Shown here: in pieces, positions 1 through 8,200 of the stretch
Numbering within the stretch: the first letter of the stretch is position 1
Layout: each line of letters begins with the position of its first letter
From: Natrinema soli
GTDB lineage: Archaea; Halobacteriota; Halobacteria; Halobacteriales; Natrialbaceae
Direction of reading: 5' to 3'
NCBI RefSeq assembly: GCF_028618695.1
Contig: NZ_JAQIVI010000536.1
Coordinates: 1-10,100 of the forward strand
DNA: 10,100 nucleotides
The notes under the pieces: generated by a model
Told to the model about the DNA's origin: nothing
The model's database searches: none
The model's input: the letters and a program-made list of their open reading frames with translations, nothing else
Program-made: the position numbers and the translations under genes

Positions 1-710
1 TCCGGTACGGCTGGCGGGCCGCGATCGCGGTCGGTGCGGTGGGAGCCGTCCCCATCTTCGTTCTGTTCGCCCGATCGGTCCGGCCGACCGCCCCCCAGCG
101 GCCCGACCAGCCGATGGCCGAACGGTTCGAACTCGAGCCGGTCGTCGAACTGCTTTCCCGGCCGGAGATCGCCTTCACGTGCGTGCTCGCGGTCCTGGGC
201 GACTTCGTTTGGCAGGCGACGTCCTCGTTTCTGCCGACCTTCCTCGTCGCCCACCGCGGCCAGTCCGCGACGACGGCGAGTCTCGTTTTCGGGGGCTACT
301 TCGTCGTCCAGGGGATCACGCAGGTCGGCGTGGGTTCGGTCTCCGACCGCTACGGTCGCGACGTGACGACGGCGGCCTGCATGGTCCTCTCGGTCGCCGG
401 CTTCGCGCTGTTCGTCGCGGTCCCGGGGATCGTCGCCGTCGCGGCCGGCGTCGTGCTTCTCGGGGTCGGCCTCGGCTGGGGTGCGGCGCTACTGCCCCGC
501 TTCATGGACCACCTCTCGGCGGCCGAACGTGGTGCGGGGTTCGGTCTCGTGCGGACCGTCTACGGCGTCGTCGGCGCACTGGGCTCGGTCGTCACCGGAA
601 CCCTGGCGGATCTGTTCGGCTGGGGGGTCTCCTTCGGATTCCTCGCGGCCTTGCTGGCAGTCGTCTTCGTCGCGCTGGCCGTCAACTGGGCGTTCTCGCT
701 GGGTTACTGA
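1..710 (+). CDS. Major facilitator superfamily transporter, C-terminal part (5' end outside window)
   Basis: The reading frame is open from base 3 to the TGA at 708-710 and gives about 235 residues, so the start lies upstream of the window. It begins with a Y-G-W-R-A-A stretch, typical of the loop before the sixth helix of MFS carriers. A polar central loop follows (about residues 25-50), then roughly six hydrophobic helices that would be TM7-TM12. The loop after TM8 carries GSVSDRYGRD, the repeat of the MFS motif A (G-x-x-x-D-R-x-G-R). The family moves small solutes across the cytoplasmic membrane by proton- or ion-coupled transport. The substrate cannot be read from this half. The C-terminus ends right after the last helix (NWAFSLGY). 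Alternative downstream GTG/ATG codons are internal and should not be taken as starts. Confidence 0.88.
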   Translation, partial: RYGWRAAIAVGAVGAVPIFVLFARSVRPTAPQRPDQPMAERFELEPVVELLSRPEIAFTCVLAVLGDFVWQATSSFLPTFLVAHRGQSATTASLVFGGYFVVQGITQVGVGSVSDRYGRDVTTAACMVLSVAGFALFVAVPGIVAVAAGVVLLGVGLGWGAALLPRFMDHLSAAERGAGFGLVRTVYGVVGALGSVVTGTLADLFGWGVSFGFLAALLAVVFVALAVNWAFSLGY

Positions 711-1022
711 TTCGAACCCCGCGGCTCGGACCTCGTTGTTCCGGCCGGAGTACACGACCCTGCATTCCCGTCGAACTCACAATCTGCTTGTGTGTTCTCA
801 GGGAGTAGATCGCTCCATGACAGCAGCGTCACGGCGGAAGGGTGCAGCGCGATGTACGGACTGCGGAAGAGCGCTGGCAGTCTGGCTCTCTCTCGACGAG
901 ATCCGACCGATCGGCAGCACCGACGGCTGTCCCTGTGGTGGTGACTCATTCCGCGCGTTTTCCCGACCGGCGTATAACGGCGTGGCGGTAGAAAGCCGCG
1001 TTCTTTCCTCCGTTCTGGCTGT

Positions 1023-2290
<1,268 letters not shown>

Positions 2291-2307
2291 CACTCCGCGA
2301 GCCGATC

Positions 2308-2472
2308 TTACTCGGCGCGATCGACGTCGACTTTCTCCTTCAGGCTCTCGAGGCCGTCCGCTTCGGCGAGCTCCTGTAACCGAGTCCGGAAGTGCTCCTC
2401 GCACAGGCCGACTTTGAGTCCGTCGGACTCCGCGGCGAACGCAGCCTCGCGGTCACAGTAGTGGCAGTTCAT
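2308..2472 (-). CDS. Small Cys/His-motif protein of haloarchaeal type (54 aa)
   Basis: Start ATG at 2472-2470, stop TAA at 2310-2308. The product begins MNCHYCDREA and continues to GLKVGLCEEHFR, giving a CxxC...CxxH pattern (Cys3, Cys6, Cys24, His27) suited to one zinc ion. A charged helical tail follows (RLQELAEADGLESLKEKVDV). I recognise this as a conserved short haloarchaeal protein, possibly the DUF6757 family; that family number is from memory and unverified. It lies 56 nt downstream of the PHP gene on the same strand and may be co-transcribed with it, although TTCAATGC, about 25 nt upstream, could be a weak separate TATA. A perfect palindrome CCGCTAGCGG (2507-2516) sits in the gap. Function unknown. 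Confidence 0.8.
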   Translation of the reverse strand: MNCHYCDREAAFAAESDGLKVGLCEEHFRTRLQELAEADGLESLKEKVDVDRAE

Positions 2473-2528
2473 ACTCGCTCGTTAGGACTACGATGCATTG
2501 AACCCTCCGCTAGCGGTCAAGTTTCAGG

Positions 2529-3341
2529 TTACTCGGCTACCAGCTCGAGTTCCTCGTAGGCCCGCCGAGAGAGCCCGTCGACGCCGAGGCGCTCGTCGTG
2601 GGCGTCGCTGCCACCGGTCGCGAGCAGGTCGTAGCGCTCGATCGCTCGCTCAACTGATTCGCGGTCGACCTCGCGGCCGTAGGGGTAGTGCAGTTCGACG
2701 GCATCGAGTTCGGCCGCGTGCGTGAGCGCGTTCTCGGGATCGCGGTACCGTAGCGGATGAGCCAGCGAGACGAGCCGACAGGACTCGGCCAGCGCCGCCT
2801 GCCCCCGTTCGAACGACGGGACGTCTCGAGGGACGTAACACGGACAGCCGGACCCGATGACACGATCGAACGCGCCCTGATAGTCGTACTCGGTCTCGGG
2901 ATGTGCGTCGATCGCCCGTGCGATGTGTGGCCGTCCGAACCCGCCGTCGATCGTCACGTCGAGATCGATCCCTAACCGCGATTCCACGCAGTCGACGATC
3001 GCCCGCCCGCGTTCGATTCGGTTTTCCTGGATCCGCTCGAGGATGGCCTCGAGATCCGCGCTCGGCTCGAGACCGTACCCCAGCAGGTCGATCCGTTGCC
3101 CACCGCCGGATCGCCTCGCATCGCTCGCCTCACCGCCCGTCGTCTCGACGCGAAGTTCGATTCCGTGGACGAGCGTCACGCCCTCGCGTTCGACGACCGG
3201 TCCGTCGAACGGCTGTACCCGATCGTGGTCCGTCACCGCGACGACGTCGACACCGCCGCGGCGAGCGGCGTCGGGGACCGCCTCGAGCGCGAGGCTGCCG
3301 TCCGAGCGCGTCGTGTGGACGTGCAAATCGGCGTATGGCAT
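2529..3341 (-). CDS. PHP-domain metal-dependent phosphoesterase
   Basis: The product has 270 residues from ATG 3341, beginning MPYADLHVHTTRSDG. It carries the PHP metal ligands in order: H7-x-H9 with D14; TDHD at 37-40; Glu62 in HGIEL; His139 in GRPHIAR; His195 in LAHPLRY; and D246-x-H248 in GGSDAHD. This is the YciV/TrpH-like branch of the PHP superfamily. Characterised members hydrolyse 3',5'-nucleoside bisphosphates or trim RNA 5' ends; the substrate here is inferred only from the family. A Gly/Arg-rich insertion at about 69-82 is not typical. A GTG at 3401 would add 20 residues, and a TATA-like TAATATACC (minus strand, about 3422-3430) is placed for a transcript start near 3400. I still prefer 3341 because family members begin just before the HxH motif. 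The 54-residue zinc-motif gene follows. Confidence 0.9.
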   Translation of the reverse strand: MPYADLHVHTTRSDGSLALEAVPDAARRGGVDVVAVTDHDRVQPFDGPVVEREGVTLVHGIELRVETTGGEASDARRSGGGQRIDLLGYGLEPSADLEAILERIQENRIERGRAIVDCVESRLGIDLDVTIDGGFGRPHIARAIDAHPETEYDYQGAFDRVIGSGCPCYVPRDVPSFERGQAALAESCRLVSLAHPLRYRDPENALTHAAELDAVELHYPYGREVDRESVERAIERYDLLATGGSDAHDERLGVDGLSRRAYEELELVAE

Positions 3342-3466
3342 ACGATACTCGAACGCCCCCGCTCTGAAAGGCGTTTCTCCAGGCCCGCTCCCGGCTTTCA
3401 CAATCTCTAGGGTGATACTAGGTATATTAGGTCTACAGTGCTACTAGGAAACATAGATGGACAATG

Positions 3467-3476
3467 TTTATAATTA
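3467..3476 (+). promoter_or_regulatory. TATA box of the DUF5789-like gene
   Basis: TTTATAATTA lies 24-33 nt before the ATG at 3500, a strong archaeal TATA at leaderless spacing. GGAGGA at 3485-3490 looks like a ribosome binding site but probably lies upstream of the transcript start, so it may be chance. Confidence 0.65.
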
Positions 3477-3499
3477 TCGTTCACGGAGGATAGGGCGTA

Positions 3500-3787
3500 A
3501 TGCTGCTCAATGGCACCGGCGAGGTCATCGACGACCACGAGTATCCAGCGACGACCGAGGAACTGATCGAGGAATACGGCGATCGAACCCTCGAACTCCC
3601 CAACGGCAGTGAGACGGTCGGCGATGTACTCGCCCGCCTCGCGTCCGAAACCTTCGAAAATCCGGAGGAGGCGCGCTTCGCCGTCTACTCCGCCGTCAGC
3701 GACAAGGCCGTCGGCCGCGTCGGCTACAGCGACCGCGATCCGACCCCGGTCGGCAGTCCGTACTCGCCGGACGCAGTCTCGTTCTGA
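3500..3787 (+). CDS. DUF5789-like small haloarchaeal protein
   Basis: This is a 95-residue acidic soluble protein. It starts MLLNGTGEVIDDHEYPATTEELIEEYGD, continues with LELPNGSETVGDVLARL and FENPEEARFAVYSAVSDKAVGRVGYSDRDPT, and ends PDAVSF. I recognise this pattern as a short family found widely in haloarchaea and annotated DUF5789; the name is from memory. No catalytic motif, membrane segment or signal is visible. The helix-rich middle (EELIEEYG, GDVLARLASETF) suggests a small folded domain. It is divergent from the PHP gene and shares a 158-nt intergenic control region with it. Function unknown. Confidence 0.82.
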   Translation: MLLNGTGEVIDDHEYPATTEELIEEYGDRTLELPNGSETVGDVLARLASETFENPEEARFAVYSAVSDKAVGRVGYSDRDPTPVGSPYSPDAVSF

Positions 3788-4299
3788 GACGGACGTTTTT
3801 GGACGAGCTCTCTGAGATTGCGTTTCTCGAGATCGATCGACGCAGACACCTAGTGTCACTTCTCACCGATCTGGATAGCGGTTTCGTCGTCCGCCACCCG
3901 CGAGTCTGCGCCGTTCTCAGAAGACGAAGCGTTCTGCTGTCAAGGCGAAAAAACGATTCGCCGACCGTTGGAGAGTTTCGCTTTCCAAGAGGGCGGATGA
4001 GAGCTTTGCTCTCGTGAAGTCAACGGGTACCACTGCCGGCCAGCCGATTGGTCTACTGCTGGATTGCTTGAGATGTGCGACCTACTCCCAACAGACCGAA
4101 ACCCGTGGCTGTTTTCCGGTGTGACAGTCCTGCCGTCCGTATTAGCGCCTGCTGTCAATCTCCCGTCGAGGAGTTCTTGAAGCGGCATGGACACCGGCAA
4201 CGAGAAACTCTCATCTTTTCATACTGGTTCAACTAGATAGATATACTTCGTATACTTTAATCGCAGTTGTAACTGTCAGTGCAGAGACGGCCCCAGCGA
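3788..4299 (+). other. 512-base region without a convincing gene; two adjacent hairpins
   Basis: All frames here are short or show no family resemblance and no haloarchaeal codon bias. Two inverted repeats stand out: 3968-3988 (TTGGAGAG, loop TTTCG, CTTTCCAA, with one G-T pair) and 3997-4015 (ATGAGAGC, loop TTT, GCTCTCGT, with one T-G pair). They are 8 nt apart and resemble each other (GAGAG...TTT...CTC/TTTC). The part after 4200 becomes AT-rich, with TATAC-TTC-GTATA at about 4244-4256. The stretch may be decayed mobile-element DNA or may hold a structured RNA. I cannot identify either. Confidence 0.5.
3968..4015. repeat. Pair of similar hairpin-forming inverted repeats
   Basis: Two 8-bp stems with loops of 5 and 3 nt lie 8 nt apart in the non-coding stretch. 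Their stems share GAGAG on the left arm. Such pairs occur at ends of IS200/IS605-type elements and in small RNAs, but no transposase or target repeat is visible here. Confidence 0.45.
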
Positions 4300-4551
4300 C
4301 TAATGATTCACATGAACTGCCGCAACCAAAGCGAGCACAAGCACCATCGTGACCGGAAATCCAGCCACAGGATGGTTATCTGCGAAGTAGAAGGTTCTAT
4401 GGACAATCACACCGGCACCAATACCGGCAACGAATACTAGCCAGTTCAGGTAGAAGCCGTTTATATACCAGAAAAACACCGCACTCATCACCGCTATGAG
4501 GAGAAACGCAACATCTCCCCACCCATCAGCGCGCAGTGAATCCATATTCAT
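4300..4551 (-). CDS. Small three-helix membrane protein
   Basis: This is an 83-residue protein with three hydrophobic segments: about residues 14-30 (VAFLLIAVMSAVFFWYI), 35-51 (LNWLVFVAGIGAGVIVH) and 64-81 (GFPVTMVLVLALVAAVHV). The second and third are separated by a short polar loop, HRTFYFADNHP. No known family is recognised, but membrane-anchored hypothetical proteins of this size are common in haloarchaea. The start may be ATG 4551 or the in-frame ATG 4545 (MDSLRADG). The TATA at 4568-4576 fits a leaderless transcript from 4545 slightly better. Codon use is less GC-rich than in the flanking genes, which suggests recent acquisition. It is divergently oriented to the first propeller gene. 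Confidence 0.62.
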   Translation of the reverse strand: MNMDSLRADGWGDVAFLLIAVMSAVFFWYINGFYLNWLVFVAGIGAGVIVHRTFYFADNHPVAGFPVTMVLVLALVAAVHVNH

Positions 4552-4567
4552 ATAAATTAATATAGAG

Positions 4568-4576
4568 AAATATAAA
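4568..4576 (-). promoter_or_regulatory. TATA box of the small membrane protein gene
   Basis: On the minus strand this reads TTTATATTT. It lies 17-25 nt before ATG 4551 and 23-31 nt before the alternative ATG 4545, favouring the shorter start if the transcript is leaderless. Confidence 0.5.
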
Positions 4577-4627
4577 GAGCATTCCGATTATGCGGATCTA
4601 CTGTATAGCTGGATGACCATCGACGGA

Positions 4628-4655
4628 ACCGAATCGGTGTCGACCGACTGCGGTC
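4628..4655. promoter_or_regulatory. Two adjacent ACCGA...CGGT inverted repeats, possible operator
   Basis: ACCGA-A-TCGGT (4628-4638) is followed 3 nt later by GACCG-ACTG-CGGTC (4642-4655). Both share ACCGA and CGGT half-sites, repeated at about 15-16 nt offsets. They lie between the divergent promoters, 24-51 nt before the TTATAAG TATA of the propeller gene, a plausible place for an activator or repressor site. No known regulator is matched. Confidence 0.35.
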
Positions 4656-4679
4656 CCAGTCTTGTTTGACTGAACTGTG

Positions 4680-4698
4680 TTATAAGTCGTGTAATAAT
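4680..4698 (+). promoter_or_regulatory. Candidate TATA elements of the first propeller gene
   Basis: TTATAAG (4680-4686) would place the transcript start about 17 nt before ATG 4725. TAATAAT (4692-4698) lies 27-33 nt before the ATG and would give a leaderless mRNA. The first matches the spacing of the ACTTTAT element before the second propeller gene. Confidence 0.45.
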
Positions 4699-4724
4699 AC
4701 GTCGCTTAACTCTACTGAACTTTC

Positions 4725-6437
4725 ATGTCTAACGACGCTGGCGGTGAACGAGGGGGTCAGTCGGCGACGAGTGGACTCGATCGTCGTCGGTTTCTACAGG
4801 GAGCGGCGGGTGCCGGTATCTGCTCGGTCGCTGGTATCGCGCGTGTCGGTTCCGTGGCTGCTCGGACCATCGGCGCGGGGGAGGAGAAGTGGCGTCGGGA
4901 ATTCGGGGACAACGCCTCCCCGTCGCCCGTTGCCGACGAAACGCTCTTCGTGAACAGCCAGAACTTCGGCGGTACTGATTCCGTCTCCGCACTGCGAGCG
5001 ACGACCGGTGAGGAACGGTGGCGGTTCGATATCGACGATCACTCGCTCTTCGATTCGCCGATCGTGAGCGACGGGACCGTCTTCGTCAGGACGAGCGGCG
5101 GAGTCCCGGACGTGTACGCACTGGATACAACGACGGGCGACAAAGCCTGGCGAATCGAAAGCCCCAGTGAGGTGATCGATTCGCTGGAAGTGGTAAACGG
5201 CACCGTCTTCCTCTCGGGCTCGAGCTCCGACGCTACCGCCTCCGAATCGATGATTCATGCACTCGATGCGGATACTGGGGAAGTAATCTGGCAGTCCCGA
5301 ATCGACGAGATCGTCGCCTCCGAACTCTCAGTAGTGGACGGCACGCTCTTCGTTGGAAGCCACAATCACGTGTATGCGATCGACGCGACGTCGGGAACGG
5401 AACGGTGGCGCTTCGAAACGATCGTCAAACCTCGCGAAGGTATCGCTGGGATGACGGATTCGATGACGGTGATGGACGGGACGCTCTTCGTCGGGGCCGG
5501 TGATTACGCGTATGCACTCGACGTGGATACGGGCGACGAAAGATGGCATTTCGATGCGGGGGACAGTCTGGATACCTCACCGTTGGTCGTCGATACTACC
5601 GTTTTCGTCGGAGCGAACGAGCCGTACGGGAAAAACGGGACCGTCTACGCACTGGATGCGGCTACAGGTGCGGAACAGTGGCAGTTCGAGTGTGACGAGG
5701 GAGTAGGCGTACTATCGGCGATGGCAGACGACACGCTCGTGATCGGGAGTCGCGGCGGTACTATACACGCGTTGGATGCGGCCACGGGAGCGGAAGCGTG
5801 GCGCTTCGATGCCGGCGATAGCGTCGGTCACTTACTGCCGGGAGTCGACGGTACGCTCTTCTTCGTGAGCAAGACCGTCACGGAATACGAGACGCGAGAG
5901 CGTCCCGGTCAGGACCCCTCTCGAATCGCGACCGATTCCGTCTTTCGCTTGTCCGCGGTTGCCGGGTCCACCGGCGAGGAAGAGTGGCACTTCGAAAGCG
6001 AAACGGGAATCTTCGCGCCGAGGGTAGCGGACGGGACTGTCTTCGTCGGGGGCGCCGCCGGTACCGTGTACGCGCTGGAGGCTGGCGGAGCGGACTCGAG
6101 CGACGACGCCGGCACCGACTCGTCCGACGATACCGCGACGAACGCTGACGATGATTCGCCCGACGATACCGCGACGGACGGTGGGAACGGGTCAGACGAC
6201 AGCACGGCAGACGATACGAGCAACGAATCGGGCGAAGAGTCGCCGGATCCTGACGAGAACGAATCCCTTACTGATCCGGCAGATACCGAAGACAACGAGT
6301 CCAACGACACCTCGACGAATGCCGAGGACGAGACACCGGGGTTGGGAATTCCCGCGGCGGTAACCAGTCTCGGCGGCGTCGGATATCTGTTGAAGCGGCG
6401 GCTCCGGGGCTCCGAAACCGACGACGGGGCGTCGTAG
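4725..6437 (+). CDS. Secreted PQQ-like eight-bladed beta-propeller protein with C-terminal sorting anchor (copy 1)
   Basis: The product has 570 residues. The N-terminus carries a twin-arginine signal (DRRRFLQG, Arg20-22, then a hydrophobic stretch to about residue 47), so it is exported folded. Cys34 is preceded by A-G-I, so it is not a lipobox. From about 53 to 453 there are eight beta-propeller blades of the PQQ/BamB type: P-x-V-x-DGT-(V/L)-F-V-G, then (V/I)-(Y/H)-A-L-D-A-x-TG-x-E-x-W-x-F. Nine sheets end in this pattern; the first keeps only its Trp strand (EEKWRREF) and the last lacks it (AAGTVYALEAGG), as expected when the ring closes between the N- and C-terminal strands. Residues 454-537 are an acidic Asp/Ser/Thr/Asn linker, probably glycosylated or extended. 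The tail from 538 (PGLGIPAAVTSLGG, then VGYLLKRRL) has the PG motif, hydrophobic helix and basic cluster of PGF-CTERM-like archaeosortase substrates. Ligand unknown; PQQ binding is not implied. It is paralogous to the protein at 8201-9925. Confidence 0.9.
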   Translation: MSNDAGGERGGQSATSGLDRRRFLQGAAGAGICSVAGIARVGSVAARTIGAGEEKWRREFGDNASPSPVADETLFVNSQNFGGTDSVSALRATTGEERWRFDIDDHSLFDSPIVSDGTVFVRTSGGVPDVYALDTTTGDKAWRIESPSEVIDSLEVVNGTVFLSGSSSDATASESMIHALDADTGEVIWQSRIDEIVASELSVVDGTLFVGSHNHVYAIDATSGTERWRFETIVKPREGIAGMTDSMTVMDGTLFVGAGDYAYALDVDTGDERWHFDAGDSLDTSPLVVDTTVFVGANEPYGKNGTVYALDAATGAEQWQFECDEGVGVLSAMADDTLVIGSRGGTIHALDAATGAEAWRFDAGDSVGHLLPGVDGTLFFVSKTVTEYETRERPGQDPSRIATDSVFRLSAVAGSTGEEEWHFESETGIFAPRVADGTVFVGGAAGTVYALEAGGADSSDDAGTDSSDDTATNADDDSPDDTATDGGNGSDDSTADDTSNESGEESPDPDENESLTDPADTEDNESNDTSTNAEDETPGLGIPAAVTSLGGVGYLLKRRLRGSETDDGAS

Positions 6438-6549
6438 TCGTCCGTCCGCTGTCCGACGTTCCGTTTCTGTTGCCGGACGATTTGTTCTCGAACCGCTTAC
6501 CGAGAGAGTTGAAGTCGCTAAACTGACACGCCACTTCGCCGTCCGCACC

Positions 6550-7611
6550 TCAGAACTCGTCGACGACCGGAATGCCGACCGTCTCGAAGTCGGTCATCGC
6601 CTCGAGTTTGTCGCTGACGTCCTCGAGGCCGATCGTCTCCGAGACGACGGCTTCGGGTCGGAGTTTCCCCGTCGAGACCATGCGGAAGATCTCGTCGTAG
6701 CGGGTCGGCGGCATGCCGAGCGAGCCGATGAACTCGATTTCCTGCATCACCATCGCGTCGCTCGGCAGGGAGATCATTCCCCGTTCCTCCTCAGTGGTGA
6801 GCCCGACCTGGATGTGCTGGCCCCGGGTGCCGAGGCTCATCACGGAGTTCTGGCTGGTCGTCTCGATCCCGAGCGCGTCCATCGCGATGCCCGCCCCGCC
6901 GTCGGTGATCGCCTGCACCTCGCCGGGTACGTCGTCGACCGCCTCGGCGTTGACCGTCTCGACGGCCCCGAGTTCGCGCGCCTTATCGAGTTTCTCGTCT
7001 TTCAGATCGACCGCGACGACGTTGCCGCCCAGCGCGTCGGCGATGTGGACCGCCGAGAGGCCGACGCCGCCACAGCCGTGAACGGCGACCCAGTCGCCCG
7101 CACCGATATCGGCGCGGTGGGCGAGCGCGTGGAACGAGGTCATAAAGCGACAGCCGAGTCCGGCCATGTCGACCGAGGAGACGCCGTCGGGAAGTTCCAC
7201 GAGGTTGTGATCGGCGGCCGGAACGTGAACCTGCTCGGCGAACGCGCCCTGTACCGCTTCGATGAATCCGAGCGGCATCACGTTCTCGCAGGTATTGGAG
7301 TGACCCCGCTGACACTGCGGGCAGACCCCATCGCCGAGGTTGAACGGCACCGCGACGTGGTCCCCCTCGGCGACCCCCTCGACGTCCTCACCGACGGCGA
7401 TGACCCGACCTGCTGGCTCGTGGCCCAGAATCTGTCCGGATTGGGTCTCGAGGTCGAGCCACTCCCAGTCGCCCTGCCAGCCGTGCCAGTCGCTCCGACA
7501 GACGCCGCAGGCTTCGACTTCCACGACCGCACCGTCGGGTGCCGGCTCCGGTGCGTCTACCTCTTCGATCGAAAGCGGTTCGCCGTGTTCCTCGAGGACT
7601 GCTGCTCGCAT
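6550..7611 (-). CDS. adh: Zinc-dependent alcohol dehydrogenase (medium-chain, NAD-type)
   Basis: This 353-residue medium-chain dehydrogenase oxidises an alcohol or reduces an aldehyde with a nicotinamide cofactor. The catalytic zinc ligands are C38 (CGVCRSD), H64 with E65 (GHEPAG) and C154 (GLGCRF). The structural zinc lobe reads DGVCPQCQRGHSNTC: C97, C100 and C108 are present, but the first ligand position holds Asp94 instead of Cys. The Rossmann motif GCGGVGLSAVH (179-189) is followed by D202 at the end of the second strand, which favours NAD over NADP. The alcohol substrate cannot be told. TATTTGTA on the minus strand, 24-31 nt before the ATG at 7611, points to a leaderless transcript. The gene is convergent with the first propeller gene (112 nt between stops) and follows the decayed gene at 7700 on the same strand. 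Its length is normal and it appears intact. Confidence 0.93.
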   Translation of the reverse strand: MRAAVLEEHGEPLSIEEVDAPEPAPDGAVVEVEACGVCRSDWHGWQGDWEWLDLETQSGQILGHEPAGRVIAVGEDVEGVAEGDHVAVPFNLGDGVCPQCQRGHSNTCENVMPLGFIEAVQGAFAEQVHVPAADHNLVELPDGVSSVDMAGLGCRFMTSFHALAHRADIGAGDWVAVHGCGGVGLSAVHIADALGGNVVAVDLKDEKLDKARELGAVETVNAEAVDDVPGEVQAITDGGAGIAMDALGIETTSQNSVMSLGTRGQHIQVGLTTEEERGMISLPSDAMVMQEIEFIGSLGMPPTRYDEIFRMVSTGKLRPEAVVSETIGLEDVSDKLEAMTDFETVGIPVVDEF

Positions 7612-7634
7612 GAGTACGTTTGACTATCCCATGG

Positions 7635-7642
7635 TACAAATA
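7635..7642 (-). promoter_or_regulatory. TATA box of the alcohol dehydrogenase gene
   Basis: TATTTGTA on the minus strand lies 24-31 nt upstream of the ATG at 7611, at leaderless spacing. Confidence 0.5.
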
Positions 7643-7699
7643 CGTGCGACCCCGTTGCAGCGATTGATAGCGATGCGAGCGAGGAATTTTGGGGCCGGC

Positions 7700-7900
7700 T
7701 CAGGCCAGAAACTCGAGTGCATCGCCTCACTCGAGGGGCACCGCGCCGTTCCGGCCTCTTCGACGCGCCGTTCGACCGGACGCGGGAGAGACGGACCGGA
7801 CGGTGGCGCACGTTCGATCGTTCGACGCGGACGGCGGCCCACCCATCGTCACGAACTCTCGATCCTCGAACTGCATCAGCGCGCGACGGAATCGTCGTAT
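7700..7900 (-). pseudogene. Decayed copy of the gene that starts beyond the window end (3' part)
   Basis: Read on the minus strand, this region parallels the C-terminal coding end at 9952-10100. In one phase GWAAVR, NVRHRP and RVRSNG match AWSAVR, DVRHRP and RVRPNG of the intact copy. Then a net 2-nt deletion shifts the phase, and the end reads NGAVPLE-stop-GDALEFLA-stop against KGSVPLELGDALELLD-stop. The CTG Leu codon has become TGA. A second shift separates an upstream piece (RRALMQFEDREFVT) from DDGWAAVR. The final stop (TCA on the plus strand, 7700-7702) corresponds to the intact gene's stop. The upstream boundary is a guess because the intact gene leaves the window. It is a non-functional remnant of a duplication. 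The parent family is not recognised. Confidence 0.78.
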
Positions 7901-8200
7901 TCTGGTATTCCCTGTCGGTGTTCGGACCGTGGTGTGACAACTGTCATCCGCTCGAATCCGGTCACACACTGTTGAGAGACGTGAAACTGTCGACACGAAC
8001 CGCTCATCGCGAGGACAGCCGCTTCGGAGCCCGGGCCAGATGCGCACGAGAAACCGGTCGGAGACGGATATGTGATCGGTCTCGAGTCCACTGCTCGCCG
8101 CTGTGAGATGCTTCTTCAAGATATCGCTTCGATTCCTCCCAGATCTAACACATACTTTATCGAGGAGGTAGCTAACACCATTCGTTCGGATTGTGGCTGT
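7901..8200 (+). other. Upstream region of the second propeller gene, no gene recognised
   Basis: About 300 nt with stops in most frames and no family resemblance. The left part may continue the decayed minus-strand gene. On the plus strand ACTTTAT (8154-8160) lies about 41-47 nt before the ATG at 8201, a spacing like the TTATAAG of the first propeller gene. ACCGGT occurs near 8053, but I do not see the ACCGA...CGGT pair found before copy 1. Confidence 0.4.

Noticed and set aside
708..722. GATTCGAACCCCG, resembling a tRNA T-loop
   Set aside because: No matching T-stem, anticodon arm or acceptor stem on either strand; the T-loop-like string follows the MFS stop codon by chance.
3940..4200. Minus-strand open frame of 86 codons over the hairpin region
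   Set aside because: Composition is atypical for haloarchaeal proteins, no motif, no promoter, and it reads straight through both hairpins.
4240..4262. ATACTTCGTATAC, resembling a loxP arm
   Set aside because: There is only a short similarity and no spacer or second arm; it is a small AT-rich dyad.
4821..4830. Cys34 in copy 1 (and the similar Cys in copy 2) as a lipoprotein cysteine
   Set aside because: The residues before it are A-G-I and A-G-V; a lipobox needs a small residue at -1. The C-terminal anchor is the more likely tether.
6814..7623. Long plus-strand open frame of about 269 codons
   Set aside because: It is antisense to the alcohol dehydrogenase, with Arg/Asp/Val-rich nonsense composition; the minus-strand enzyme has all its active-site motifs.
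8072..8200. Upstream start of propeller copy 2
   Set aside because: It would put 43 extra residues before a Tat signal that otherwise sits at the same residue numbers as in copy 1.
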